The notes: a model not told the origin generated them from the letters alone. A DNA stretch of 64,000 bases from Dasypus novemcinctus (GCF_030445035.2 NC_080678.1:117805947-117869946); one strand, 5' to 3'; positions 26,990-39,139 are shown, counted from the stretch's first letter. Program-made: numbers and translations.

Positions 26990-27659
26990 ATATTGGTCAG
27001 CTAAAGGGCTACTGATGCAAAATACCAGAAATCGCTTGATTTTTATAAAGGGTATTTATTTGGGATAGAAGCTTTCCATCACAAGGCCCTAAAAAGTCCA
27101 CCTAAAGGTACTGTAAGAGGTACTTTCTCACCCAGAGTCTGTTGCCACATGTTGGAGCAGGATGGTGGGTGATGCCTGTGAGGGTTCTGTCTTACTCCTC
27201 CTCCCAAGGCTCCATGGTCTAGCTTCTTCCAGTCTCAGCCACAGACTGGGACAAGTCTTGGCTCTTTTCCAAGGTTTGTTTCTTTCCAGGCTCAGCTGCT
27301 CTGCTCTCTCCACAAGGCCAGCTGTAAACTGTCAGGGGAACAGCTTGACTCTCTTCCTGGGGCCTCTGCAATGTCTAATGGAGCCTTCACTCTTTCCTCA
27401 TGTATCTGCTTCTTTGTGTGCTTACTTCCTGAACTCCAGGATCAAAACTCCAATTTTCTTCTCTGCCATGTCATTTTCTCTGTGACTACTACTCACGTAC
27501 TACTGCTGTGGCCCAGTCAAAGCCTTAATCATTATTAATCAAGTAAAAGTGAAACCTCTGACTGCAATCCAATCTAATATGCCCAGAGGAACAGACCAGT
27601 TCACAACATAATCCAATATATATTTTTGGAAATCATAAATATTATCAAACTGCTACACC
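26990..27659 (-). mobile_element. MaLR-like solo LTR (related to the 31.2-kb element)
   Basis: Plus-strand text tattggtcagctaaagggc, then aataccagaaatcgcttg and aagggtatttatttggg parallels the start of the LTR at 31237 (gtttgccaaaaggc, then accagaaatctcttggc). The other end, tatcaaactgctacacca, parallels ttcaaactgttata. It reads on the minus strand and has no internal region. The plus- and minus-strand frames inside it are not coding. Confidence 0.6.
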
Positions 27660-28059
27660 AGGTTTGTCAAGACCTGGGAATAGTACTCATTTTACTAGAG
27701 AAACATAATAAAATGAACCACACAGTGACAATACAAAATTCCTTTTTTCTAGTTACCATTCTGGACTAGGCACTACATTCTGGGTTGGAAAAAGAGAAGC
27801 AGGTAAACATTTTTCCAAGGAGATTATAAAAGATTGTAGACATTTATATATAGGTAATTATAATACAAATGGGAATCCTATTATAGTTGCATGAACTAAG
27901 TGCTATAGTAAGGTTATCTCAGCAGATCTAGAAAGGAAACTAATTAAACAAGTTTAAATAAAGGAATAAAATTAAAATTTGTGTTTAATGTTAAAATTTT
28001 AGCTCTAGAATAATATGATCGAGGTAAACTGTACTTAAAATATATTCAGTGGGCAATTG
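27660..28059. other. Unassigned AT-rich spacer
   Basis: About 400 bp with no recognisable element before the poly-T-rich edge of the next LINE-1. Confidence 0.4.
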
Positions 28060-31000
28060 GTGTATTCTCTTTTTTTTTTTTTTTCTTGACTGTCTTAGCT
28101 AGAGGTTTATCAATTTTGTTCATAATTTCAAAGAACCAGTTTTTTATTTTGTTGAAGTTCTTTATTTTCTTATTTTCAGTTTCACTGATGTCTGCTCTAA
28201 TCCTTATTATTTTTTTCTGCTTTTTTGGTTTAATTTGATCTCTCTTTTTTTTTTTTTTTTTTTTTGAGTTTCCTAAGGTGGAAGCTTATATAAACAACTT
28301 GAGATGCATCCAACGAATTTTGATAAGCTGTCTTTTCATTTTTCTGTAGTTCAAGATATTTTTAAAATTTCTTTTGAAACTTCTTCTCTGACCCATGTGT
28401 TATTTATGTTTTGTTTAAGCTCCAAATATTTTGGAATTTCCATCTATCTTTCTGTTATTGATTTCTAGTTTAATTCTGTTATGGATTGAAAGTTCTGTTC
28501 TTTTACATTTGTTGAGGGGTATCTTATAGCACAGTATGTGGTCTGTCTTGGTGAATGTTATGTGGGCTTGAGGAAAATGTATATTCTATTGCTGTTTGAT
28601 GTTTCTATAGATGTCAATGAGATCCAGTTGATGGATGGTGCTCCTCAGTTCTAATACACCTTTACTGATTTTCTGCCTGATGAATCTGACAGTTACTCAC
28701 AGAGGGATATTGATGTCTCCAAATATGAGTGGAGTTGTCTATGTCTCCTAGCAGTTCTATCAGTTTTTGTATCACATATTTTCGTGCCCTGTTGTTAGGG
28801 ACATACATGTTAAGAATTGTTATTTTTTGGAACATTGACTCCTTTTTCGTTATGTTATTTCCCTATATATCCTTGATAATTTTTCTTGCTCTGAAATACG
28901 TTTTGTTTGAAATCAATACAGCTACTCCAGCTTTCTGTTGATTAGTGTTAGCATGGTATATTCTTCTCTATCTCTTTACTTTTATCTATCTTTGACTATG
29001 TATTTAAGGTGAGTTTATTAACAAAATATAGTTGGGTCTTATGTTTTAATCCACTCTACTAGTCTCTATTAACTGGTGTATTTAAGTCATTCACATTTAA
29101 AGTGATTATTTATATCATTCGATTAATATCTACCATATTTTAACTACTTTTTATTCATTGACATTGTGCTCTGTGTCTTCCAGTCTTTTTTTCCTTTTCT
29201 AATTTTAATCAAGCATTTTATATAATTCCATTGTCTCTCCATCTTAGAATTTCAATTATACATATTTTTTAAAAAATTTAATGGTTTCCCTAGAGGTTAC
29301 AATATACATTTACAAGTAATCTGAGTACTGCTTCATGGGTAGTGCAGGTACCTTATATAACAGAATAATCCCAATTCTCCCCTTCCATTCCTTATAGCAG
29401 CCATCATATATTTAATTTATCCATAAACTGTAATCATTGTTGGTATTATAATTTTGAACAAACTTTTATTTGTTAGATCAGTTAAGCATAAGAGAAACAA
29501 AATATTTTACCTTCATTTATTTTTTCTTAACACTCTTCCTTTCTTTTGTAGATCAGAGTTTCTGACCTTTATCATTTTCTTTCTCTCTGAAGTGCTTCTT
29601 TTAACATTTCCTGCAGGACAGGTCTGTTGGTAACAAATTTCCTTAATTTTTGTTTGTCTAGAAAGTTTACTTCTCCTTCACTTTTGAAGAATAGTTTGCT
29701 GAGTTCTATAATTCTAGGTTGTGTATGTGTGTTTTGTTTGTTTGTTTGTTTTACTTTCAATGCTTTTAGTATTTCAGTCCAGTCTCTTCCTGCTTGTATT
29801 GTATCTGGAGAGAATCTGATGTAATTCTTACCCTTGTACCTCTATAGGAAGGTGCTTCTTTTTCTATGGCTTCTTTCAAGGTTTTCTTTTTTTCTCTGAC
29901 TTACTTACATTTGAATAGATATGCCTAGAGGTGGGTTATTTTACATTTATCATGGTTGGTATTTTCTGAACTTCTCAGACCTGTGCTCTGTCATTAATTT
30001 TGGAAAACTCTCAGCCATTATTAATTCAAATAATTGTTTTGTTTCTTTTTTTCCTTCTGGTCAATACCTGCATACGTGCATGTTACACCATTTGTAGTAG
30101 TCCCACAGGTCTTAGATATTCTGTTCTACTTTTTCAGTTTTTATCTCTCTGCTTTTCAGTTTGGAAGTTTCTAGTTATGTATCTTCAAGCTTACTGTTTT
30201 TTTTCCCTCAGCTGTGTCTATTCTGATGGGCCTATCAAAGGCATTCTTCATTTATGTCACAGTGGTTTTGATTTCTAGTGTTTCTCTTTTATTCTTTTGT
30301 AGAGTTTCCATCTCTTTGCTTATGTTACCTGCCACTTTTTGCCTGCTGTCTGCTTTTCCCATTAGAGCCCTTAACATACTAATCATAGTTATTTTAAATC
30401 TTGCCCTAATAATTCCCAAACTGCTCTCATATATCAGTCTGATATTTACCCTGTCTCTTCAAATTGTGTGTGTGTATTGTTTGTTTGTTTGTTTGTTTTT
30501 TTTGGCTTTATGCATGCCTTGTAGTTTTTTATTAAGAGCCAGGCATGATGTATCAGGTAAGAGGAACTGAGTTAAATAGGTGTGCTTAGTGTGAGGTTTT
30601 ATGTTTATCTGGCCAGAGTTAAGCTGTATTTATTTTTTGCTGTAGCTGTTAATGGAGGCTAAAATTTCCTGTGGTGGTCTTGTTTTTATCTTCCCTGTTG
30701 TCTGTGGGTTTCCTGGTATACTACTTCTAAAATACAGTCTGAGTTTTGCCATTTCAACACTAATCCCCTATTTTCCAGGAACCCTACTGATGTGGTTGTC
30801 AGAGGTGAAGGAAGGGATAGCTCTACAGTGCTGTGACTAGGTCTCATTCTTTTAATGAGCTGCTGCTCCTAGATGGTGACCATCCCAGGTGCTTTGCATC
30901 TTTTTAAAAAATCACCCCTTATTGGATAGTGGGGACTGGAATTGGGTATTTCCTCTTCCCCATGTCAAAAGCTAGACATGGAATTCAGTGTTCTTCGTTC

Positions 31001-31095
31001 ACTGGGTTGGTTAGGTTCTGATAAAACTCAAGTAGGTTGGTTCTGGTAAACTAGCTTCTTTCGAGGGCAGCCCTTTGTAAAAGAGAGGAGAGTTC
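28060..31095 (-). mobile_element. LINE-1, 5' half (antisense)
   Basis: Antisense ORF2 text starts at about 28085 (gtcttagctagaggtttatc, cagaaccagtt-type block). It continues through aagctccaaatattttggaa, ctatgtctcctagcag and ggtctgttggtaacaaattt (5' region) to about 31095. It contains a TTTG-type simple run at 29735-29752 and 30478-30502. The 3' half is missing on the left. No frame is intact; the listed small frames are not L1 proteins in sense orientation. Confidence 0.75.
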
Positions 31096-31097
31096 TC

Positions 31098-31230
31098 TGG
31101 GCTTTTTTTTTTGAAGATTTTTTTTCTATCCCCTGCCCTGCTGTTTTAGCTGTCTGTGTCCATTTGCTGTATGATCTTCTGTATTTGTTTCTCTTTTTGT
31201 CTTCCCTTCTTCCTCCTACTGGAAACAGAG
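31098..31230 (-). mobile_element. DAS-SINE 3' fragment
   Basis: ttttttttgaagattttttt, then agctgtctgtgtccatttgc and tgtatgatcttctgtatttg match the antisense 3' part of the DAS-SINE. The tRNA head is missing. The fragment stops just before the MaLR LTR at 31237. Confidence 0.7.
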
Positions 31231-31236
31231 GGGGTT

Positions 31237-31794
31237 TGTTATAGTTTGCCAAAAGGCTGTCTATGCAAAGTACCAGAAATCTCTTGGCTTTTATGATGGG
31301 GATTTATTGGGAGTAGAAATTTACAGTTCCAAGGCCATGAAATGCCAAATCAAGACATCAGCAGAGATGCTTTCTCACCAAAGTCAGTTGCTGGTGATAC
31401 TGGCATTGTTGCCACATGGTGAAGCAAGATGGCTGCCCATCTCTACAGAAGTCTCTGCCTTCCCCTCCAGAATCCACCATCTCTTGGAGCTCAGCTGTGA
31501 GCAATCAAGCATAAGGCTTGTCTGTTTCTTTTTGGACCTCAGCTCTTTGAGCCTCTCAGGGGCTTCTGTTTTCCTGCAGTTCTCTCTCATGGCAGAGTCA
31601 AACATGGCAGCTCTCTTTTCCTGTGTCTGTCTCTCTGTGTCTCCTTTTATATCAGACCCAGCCAGAGGGTTAGACACAACAAGAATCACACCCCGATGAT
31701 GTACTCCAGTCAAATGGATCTCACATCCACAGGAATGGATTAGTTTAAAACAATCTTTTGTTTTTTTTGGATTCACACAATTCAAACTGTTATA
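31237..31794 (-). mobile_element. MaLR-type LTR (3' LTR)
   Basis: It starts tgttatagtttgccaaaagg and ends ttcaaactgttata on the plus strand (the last base pair has lost the TG/CA form). A second, similar LTR lies at 33342. Just beyond its right end, the complement of ctccaccct is a purine-rich run fitting a polypurine tract on the minus strand. As the element reads right to left, this is its downstream LTR. The 130-codon plus and 153-codon minus frames are not retroviral genes. Confidence 0.75.
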
Positions 31795-33341
31795 CTCCAC
31801 CCTATGGATCCCAAAATATATATTCTTTCCATATGCAAAATACATTCACTACATCACAATATTTCAAAAGCCTTAAATCATTTCAGTGCAATGCTAAGTA
31901 TAAAATTTCATAGAAATCAGTTATAGGTATGCAGTTTGTCTTGGGGAAATATTCCCCTCTGGCGGTAGACCAATGAAACTTACAAAGAAATTATCTGCTT
32001 CCAATATACAAAAGAGGGGCATATATAGGATAAACATTTGCTTTACCATAAGGAGAACTTGGAAGGGAAAAGGGTGTCACAGGTCCCAATAGTTCTGAAA
32101 ACTTGCAGGGCATACTGCACTAGATTTCGAAGTCTGAGAGTCATCCTTAAGATAATGGTTTCTTCTCCTTGGGGCCTCATGGGAGCCCATCCTTTTCGTG
32201 GGTTTGCCCAAAGGCCATACTTTCAGCTCCATGTTCCTCAAGCATCTGGGTGGAAACTGAGCTACCGATGTTACCCACCAAGGATATTGGAGTGATGGTC
32301 ACACTTTCCCCAATCTCTGGGGGACAGGCTCATTCCTCTTAGTACAGTGAAATGGCAGCAATATTCTCTCTAATCTTTGGCATATAGGCCCAACCCCCTC
32401 AGAGAAATGGAGTGTTGACCTCACTCTCCCCAAACATTGGGAAATATGCTCCACCCTCTGTAGCCTGGGGAGACCAAACTCTCCCTTAACAATGTGCTGG
32501 AACATCCGTCCTCTTCAAAGGCTGGGACAAATTCACCTTCTCTGTACACATGGGTGGGGTCTCTCTCTTGGCCCAAGGGAATATCTTAATTCCAGGCTTC
32601 AGCTTCCATGGTTTTCCTTTTGATGCTGTTTCTCCCTCAGTCTCTCCCTCCCCTGACTTTTAGTCCAGGCTGACAGTGGTTTTGTTCCTACAGTTCTCAC
32701 AGAAAGCTTGTTGGTTTAGATGAACCTCACAGGGGTCCAGGCATCAGACAGTAGGACTTTCCACCACAGATCCTTCCTGGATAACTGCGTTTCCAATCTT
32801 AACTTACAAGCTCCATGTTTAGTTAAATCCTCACATGGGGCACTATCATCTGGGGGCTTGTTTTCCAGAAGCTTAGAATTTCCCAAATCAGTCTTTGGTT
32901 TCTTTGTGCCCAGCAATTTAGTTCTCAGTTTATCTCTTTCCTTTTACATTTTTCTGTAAGCTGCAAGAAAAGCCAGGGTGCATTTTCCACATTTACTTTG
33001 AAACCTCCTCAGCTAAATGTCCAAGATTGTCATTTTCAAATTCTGCCTTCCATCTAACTTCAGGAGTCAATTTTGCCAAGTTCCCTGCAACATTAAAACA
33101 AAGATCACCTTTCCTCCAGGTTCAAATAATAGTTTCATCATTTCCTTCTAAGGCCTTATCAGCACTATATTTACCATCTGTATTTCTACCAACAGTCTCT
33201 TCAAAGCAGTCTAGACCTTTTCTATCAACTGTCTCACAGTTCCTGACAGCTGAACTCCAAGAGATGGTTTTATAAAATAAAACTGTTCCAGCATTTTTGG
33301 GAATTGCAAACAGCGTGACTCACTCTCCTGGTACCAGTTTC
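31795..33341 (-). mobile_element. MaLR internal region, non-coding
   Basis: About 1.5 kb between two LTRs. Its layout (tatgcagtttgtcttgggg, then aggataaacatttgc, ending at a tRNA-Leu-type primer-binding site next to the upstream LTR) parallels the internal region of THE1/MST MaLR elements, which are non-autonomous members of the ERVL clade. I see no gag or pol frame. It depended on proteins supplied in trans. Confidence 0.7.
33321..33336 (-). other. Primer-binding site, tRNA-Leu type
   Basis: The plus strand reads cactctcctggtacca, the 3' end of a leucine tRNA. Its complement is therefore the minus-strand primer-binding site. It lies 5 bp from the LTR edge at 33342, as expected for ERVL-clade elements. 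This sets element orientation and the LTR boundary. Confidence 0.7.
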
Positions 33342-33957
33342 TGTTTTAGTTTGCCAAAGGGCTAAACCTTCCAATTCTACCACCTGAATCCCAAAAAGCC
33401 ATGTCTTTTCCATGTGCAAAATAAAATATTTCAAAAGCCTTAAATCATTCCCGTTCCAGGGCTGTGAAAAGTCAAAACCGAGGCACCACCAGAGATGCTT
33501 TTTCACCAAAATCAGCTGCCACATGTTGAAGCAAGATGGCTGCCAATCTCTGATAAGATTCCAGCCTTCCCCTCTGGGTTCACCATCTCTTGAGCTGCTC
33601 TGTGGGCTCAGCCTCTTGAGGCTTCATGCTTAAGCGATCCTCTAGCCCTCTCTCTTACATGACAGGATCAAACATGGTGACTTCCTTTTCCTGTGCCTGT
33701 CTGTGTCCCTCTCTCTCTCTGTGTATCTGTTTATATCAGCCCCAGGAAGAGAGTGAAGAATCAAACTGAGTCACAGCTCACTGAGGTAGTCTAATGAAAA
33801 GCCCTAAATCCACCTTATCAAGTAATCTGATCAAAGGTCCCTCAACTAAATTTATTGCAATCAGAGAGTAGAGTATCATACCCAGAGGAGTAGATTAGTT
33901 TACAAACTAATGATCATTCTCTTTTTGGGATTCATAAAATAATCTCAACCTGCCACA
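33342..33957 (-). mobile_element. MaLR-type LTR with a swapped internal segment
   Basis: It starts tgttttagtttgccaaaggg and ends ctcaacctgccaca. From gagatgctttttcacc rightward it is colinear with the LTR at 31237 (gagatgctttctcacc and onward). Between about 33365 and 33451, however, it carries sequence that belongs to the internal region's LTR-proximal end (ctgaatcccaaaaagccatg, then tttcaaaagccttaaatcat) in place of the LTR's own first 90 bp or so. It serves as the upstream LTR of the 31.8-33.3 kb internal region and the downstream LTR of the one at 33958. Confidence 0.7.
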
Positions 33958-34236
33958 TTCTACCCTCTGAATCCCAAAAAGACATGTCTTTCCATATGCA
34001 AAATACGTTCATTACATCACAATATTTCAAAAGCCTTATATTATTTCAGTAGTAATGCTTTAAAAAAATTTCATAGAAATCGGTTATAGGCTTGCAGTTT
34101 GTCCTGGGGCAACATTCCCCTCTGGCTGTAGACCTGTGAAACTTACAAATTATCTGCTTCCAATATCGAAAGGAGGGACATACATAGGATAAACATTTGT
34201 ATTTTTGCTTTTTGAGATTCACAAAATTCACACTGT
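33958..34236 (-). mobile_element. Second, truncated MaLR internal region
   Basis: Directly after the LTR the sequence repeats the internal region's 3' end seen at 31795-32038 (gaatcccaaaaagacatgtc, tttcaaaagcctta, then cataggataaacatttg). At about 34200 it breaks into a short piece resembling an LTR end (gagattcacaaaattcacac). The order is therefore LTR-internal-LTR-internal (truncated). Confidence 0.7.
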
Positions 34237-34544
34237 CACAGGACTTATCTCTAATCTTCACAGTGAGAACCTGGTTGGCTCCTAGGGGTAAAACTCCTGA
34301 AAGTGTGGGCCCCTCCCCCAAGGCTGCATCTCCAGGAGTTTTTATCTCCCAATCTAGTCCACACTCAGCCTCCAGCAATTAGCCTTTCACTCTGCAAGAA
34401 GTCCTATCCAATACTTGCTCTAATCCTGTGAATATCTATAGTGGCAAGTCTTTTTAGTTTCCATGATGATGGTTTGCCTGTGACCTCAGTTGTCAGATGC
34501 ATCTGGGAAGAGTTGTTGATTTTCAGTTTGTTTCTTTTCTTTTT
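34237..34544. other. Unassigned spacer
   Basis: About 300 bp with nothing recognised; possibly degraded MaLR internal sequence. Confidence 0.35.
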
Positions 34545-35661
34545 TTAAATTAATAAACTATTTTTAGAGAAGTTTTAGATTACATAGAAGTGAATAGAAA
34601 GTGTAGGGAATTGCCATATAACCCATCCTTCCCCTCCCATATTTTCCCCTGTTAGTAATATCTTACATTAGTGTGGTACATTTGTACAACTGATGAACCA
34701 ATACTGAAGCTTTGCTACTAGCCAGGGTCTTCAACTTACATGATAGTTTACACTTTTCACTGTGCAGTTTTATAGGTTTTGGCAAAATGTATAGGGTCTT
34801 TATCTGCCATTGCAATATCATTCAGAACAATTCCACTGCCTCCAAAATGTGCTATATTCCACCTGTTCTTCCTCCCCCTCCCCTCAGCAACTCTGGTAAT
34901 CATATCTTTATATCAATGTTGTAAGTTCTTTGCTACAATATAATAATTCTACTTTGATTGGGGGTTGTATTCCCCCTTTATATTGTTCATTCCTCAATTT
35001 TGAGGCTTTTGGGATGATGTTGCCACTTGGCTTCATATTGGAAGAGGGCTTAGATCTTATGGGGCAGATGGAAAGAACTGTTTTGCTGGCAGTTGTATAT
35101 ACTCTTCAGTTTTGGGGGATGGGAGTTGTCCATCCTCAGCATTTTGATAGTTGTCCTGGGCAAATCTAATGGACTGGAGAGTGGGTAACTCTGCTGAGTA
35201 TCAGGGTTCAGCTGGCATATAAACAGACTAAAGCCTTAGGTCTCTGGAACTTGTATTTAATGGGTATAATGCTAATTATTAGGTTCAAATGAAAGGGATA
35301 GAAACCTTAAGTCTCTGAAACTTATATTTAAGGGGTATAATGCTACTTATAGGTTCAAATAAAAGGGGTGGAAGAATTGCCAGTAGGGAAATTATGAATG
35401 AGTCTAATTCCTTATATTGGGGAAACAGAATATTGTATCTTACAGAATAAGGTCCGCTGCTGGAATGCTGATTTCGTGAGTATGTGCCTTGCCTGTAGTG
35501 ACTGGATGTTACTAGAACCCTTGGGAGCACCCCTGTTTGAGGCTTTGTTTACTGTGTCAGTTAGTGAGATCTGCCTGAGACATGCATAAGCATGTCTGAA
35601 ATGAACTCCTGGCTCACTTTTAGGTCTCTTAGCCATAAGAACTCTTTTGTATTTAATGTTT
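34545..35661 (-). mobile_element. LINE-1 3' UTR, long variant (antisense)
   Basis: It begins with an A-rich tail complement (aattaataaactattttta). It then follows the 3' UTR in antisense: gggaattgccatataaccca, then a ccattgcaatatcattcaga block and the gggggatgggagttgtccat block, and finally tgcctgagacatgcataagc. The plus-oriented copy at 59832-61570 has the same segments in reverse order. Non-coding. Confidence 0.7.
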
Positions 35662-35666
35662 TCCCC

Positions 35667-36098
35667 TGTATTAGGGGTCTCTAGGGAAATAGAACCTATG
35701 GGAGATATCTGTAAATAGTATGAGATTTTATAAAACGGTCTCATGCAACCGTGGGGATGCACAAGTCCAAATTCTGCAGGACAGGTGCAAACCCAGGGCT
35801 CAGATAAGAGTCCTCCTTGAATTCCTCAGGAGATACTGGCTGCCTGCAGTAAAGATTGGGATTCTCGCTGTGAATGCTGGAATCCCTTCTCCTTTTAAGG
35901 CCTTCAGCTAATTGGATTACATGTCACTCATTGCTGATAGCAGTCTCTGCAGTTGATTGTAGAAGTAACCAGCCATCTATGCAATCAACTCACTGATAAT
36001 TAAAGTCAATGTCATTGTATTACAATTATCCCAGTACTTGGTTGACCAAATAACTGATACCATTACCTGGATGAGTTGACACCATAGCCTAACCATCA
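35667..36098 (-). mobile_element. ERVL LTR (3' LTR, MLT2-like)
   Basis: It starts tgtattaggggtctctaggg and ends near gcctaaccatca. It is colinear with the solo LTR at 20537-20989 (aagagtc/ccttttaaggc/tgagttgacac blocks). It is followed immediately by gtctaccccttgtcaacctg, whose complement is the purine-poor junction preceding an ERVL 3' LTR, and then by pol-bearing internal sequence. I found no matching 5' LTR at the other end near 39765. Confidence 0.75.
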
Positions 36099-37089
36099 AA
36101 GTCTACCCCTTGTCAACCTGGCAGCTTTATTATCACCTTAAATCATACTTGGTCTGTAAATAAAAACAACAGATTCATACATATATATGTATATTTCTGC
36201 CTAACACTATTCAACTGTACTACATAAATCAGAAACACGCTAATTCCCTCCACAATAGGGTGCAAGTACTTGGGTAGTATTCACTGTTAAACTTCACATC
36301 CTTAAATAGTGCGACATAGAGCTGTACACCTTATTTCATATAATAAGGGGAAAGGCTAGGGAAGAAAACAAAGATTCATTTTATGTATATATACAAACAT
36401 ACTCATAACAAAACAAGGAAGGAAGATTCATGATTACAGTTCTTATTTCTGTAACTGGTCATGTGATTGAAGTTCATATTTATCACTATTTTCTTCCACT
36501 ATCCATTCCATGTTCTCTTTACCATTAACCAGCTCCTCAGCTGGCTGTGGTTCTTTACCTGGTGGGATGACCCAAACTTTCATTCCTGAAGATTCTGGGC
36601 CTTTTTTAGTCCTGCCTGGATTGGGTTGGTGCAGTTTTCCATTGTATTTAATCACAGGTCATGGTAGTATTAGGAGCCACCCTAGGGGATCTCCTGTATT
36701 CCTATTTCCCCTTGATAGCAGGATCAATTACCCCAGGAAATAGTAATTTCCTTCTTTGCCTGTTAGTAAAGAGGCATGAGGAACCCAAAGTGGCCAGGTG
36801 GCAGTCTTAACTTCCAGGTCAGTGGAATCATTGTGTTCCCTGATGGAAGCACTCCTCCTTTTGGCAATACGACCCACAGACAAGCAGAGTTTCAGGTTGC
36901 AAAAAAGGAGGCAAAATTTTTTCCTAGTGGATCACTCAGGGTAATAGCTAGTGGTGTCACTCCCATTTCCATCCTTGATTCCTGGACCTGTGAATCCTGG
37001 CTATGGGAGAAATAGTACCTTAGAGTGAGTTAGAGCATACACAGCCTCCTGGAGAAACTTGCCCCAGCTGTGTGAAGTATTGCCACCTA

Positions 37090-37760
37090 GTTGGTGCCAG
37101 AACACCGTTCTAACAATCCAGCTTCTTCAGGATGGTCATGAACATGGTAGGGCCAGTGAATTCCATGAGTGTATGCCCATTCCTGCACATCACTTGCTGT
37201 AAGGTTAATTCCTTGATCAGAAGCAATGCTATGTGGAATGCAGTGGCAGTGGAAAAAATATTTGATAAGTCCACAGATGGTAGTTTTAGAAGAACCATTG
37301 CCTGCAGGGAAGGCAAACCCATATCCATGGTGTATGTCTATTCCAGTTAGAACAAATTGCTGCTCATTCCATGATGGAAGTTATCCAGTGTAATCAACCT
37401 GCCACTAGGTAGCAGGCTGATCACCTTGGGGAATGGTGCCATATTGGGGACTGATTGTGGGTCTCTGCTGCTGGCAGATTGGGCATTCAGCAGTGGCTGT
37501 AGCCAAGTTGGTCCTGATGAGGGTGGGTAAGTCTATATTGCTGATCCCTTGCATAATCTCCATCCCTACCACCATGGCTACTTTGTTCATGAGCCCATTG
37601 GGCAATGACAAGAGTGGCTGGGGAAAGAATCTGAATGCTAGCCACAGAGTGGGTCATCTTATCCACTTGATTATTAAAGTCTTCCTCAGCTGAACTCTCC
37701 CTTATGTGAGCATTTAGGTGGGACACAAATATTTTCAAGTTTTTTTGGCACACTCAGAAA
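37090..37760 (-). pseudogene. ERVL integrase remnant
   Basis: The frame at 37611-37405 includes CPICQQQRP; the CPIC pair (complement of 37474-37485) is the second half of the retroviral integrase zinc-binding HHCC motif. Downstream, frames around 37328-37110 carry fragments compatible with the catalytic core but are broken by frameshifts. Non-functional. Confidence 0.65.
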
Positions 37761-37989
37761 GTTCTGTTCACATATTCTTCATTACCAATTTTTGAATCAT
37801 GTTCTTCCAAGTCCCTGACCATCCACCTAAACCTTTGGCAACAACCCATGAGTCATATATATACCACTTCCACTTTATGATGGAGTGCTGCTATGCATGC
37901 CAAATTTTATGGTTTGGTGGGTCAGACAATACCCAGCTCATGATAGGCAACTCGGGTCTCATGGTTACTTGGTGGCCTGTAACCAAGCG

Positions 37990-38082
37990 TTTGTCAGATA
38001 GATAGCTGCATTCCAGGTACCAGCAGATGTGCTGATTTGCTCAAACAATGGCACCACATCTGGAACAGCAACTGTAATTGGC
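37990..38082. repeat. Direct repeat A inside ERVL pol
   Basis: The 93 bp from tttgtcagatagatagctgc to aactgtaattggc are nearly identical, with about 4-5 mismatches, to 38892-38984. This copy lies in the RNase H-side sequence. Confidence 0.85.
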
Positions 38083-38149
38083 CTGTAACTTAGTTCAGTG
38101 TCAACTAAGGCCCAGTAGCTGGCCAAAAGCTGTTCTCAAAAAGAGAATA

Positions 38150-39130
38150 AATATCTACATAGGATGGTAGGGCTTTGCTCCGAAATCCTAAGGGTCTGCA
38201 TTGGGATTCTCATGTAGGGGCCTGCCGAAGGCTCCAGATGGCATCTCTATTTGCCACTGACACTTCCATCCCATTGGATCTGCTGGATCATATGGCCCAA
38301 GTGGTAGTGCGGCTTGTACAACAGCCTGGACCTGTCACAGAGCCTCCTTTTATTCAAGTCCCCACTCAAAACTAGCGGCTTTTCTGGTCAATTGGTAAAT
38401 GGGCTAAGTAGCACACCCAAATGAGGAATGTGTTATCTCCAAAATCTGAAGAGGCCACTTAAGAATTGTGCCTCTTTTTTTTGGTCATAGGAGGGGCCAG
38501 AAGCAAGAGCTTATCCTTTACTGTGGAAGGGATATCTTGACATGCCCCAAATCACTAGACACCTAGAAATTTCACTGCAGTGGAAGGACCCTGTATTTTT
38601 GTTGGATTTATCTCCTATCCTTTCTCACACAAATGCATTACCAGTGAGTCTAAAGTCATTGCTACTTCTTGCTCACTAGGTCCTATCAACATGATATCAT
38701 CAATATAATGGGCCAGTATGATATCTTCTGGGAGGGAGAGTTGATCAAGGTCCCTGCAGACAATATTATGACTTAGGACTGGAAAGTTGATACACCCTTG
38801 AGATAGGACAGTGACAATTTATTGCTGACATTGCCAGCTGGAAAGCAAACTGTTCTGGTGGTCCTTACTAATGGCAATTGAGAAAAAAGCATTTGTTAGA
38901 TAGATAGCTGCATTCCAGGTACCAGCAGATGTGCTGATTTGCTCAAACAGTGGTACCACATCTGGAACAGCAGCTGTAATTGGCATAATCCACTGTCATC
39001 CTCCAAGATCCATCTGTTTTCTGCACAGGTCAGATAGGAGAGCTGAGTGGAGATGTGGTGGGAATCACCACCCCTGTGTCCTTCACATCCTTAGTGGTGG
39101 CACTGATCTTTGCAATCTCTCCAGGAATCT
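38150..39130 (-). pseudogene. ERVL reverse transcriptase remnant
   Basis: The complement of 38696-38707 encodes YIDD, the RT catalytic motif, in the context [10 protein letters not shown]-type sequence extends to the right toward the protease, but no single frame spans it. A 93-bp piece of the RT (38892-38984) is duplicated downstream at 37990-38082. Confidence 0.7.
38892..38984. repeat. Direct repeat B inside ERVL pol
   Basis: The partner of 37990-38082. Its context (followed by cactgtcatcctccaagatc) is ordinary RT sequence, so this is probably the donor position. Confidence 0.85.
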
Positions 39131-39139
39131 ACTATTTTG

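Noticed and set aside
31384-31845. 153-codon minus-strand and 130-codon plus-strand frames
   Set aside because: Both lie in the MaLR LTR, which does not encode protein; no retroviral domain.
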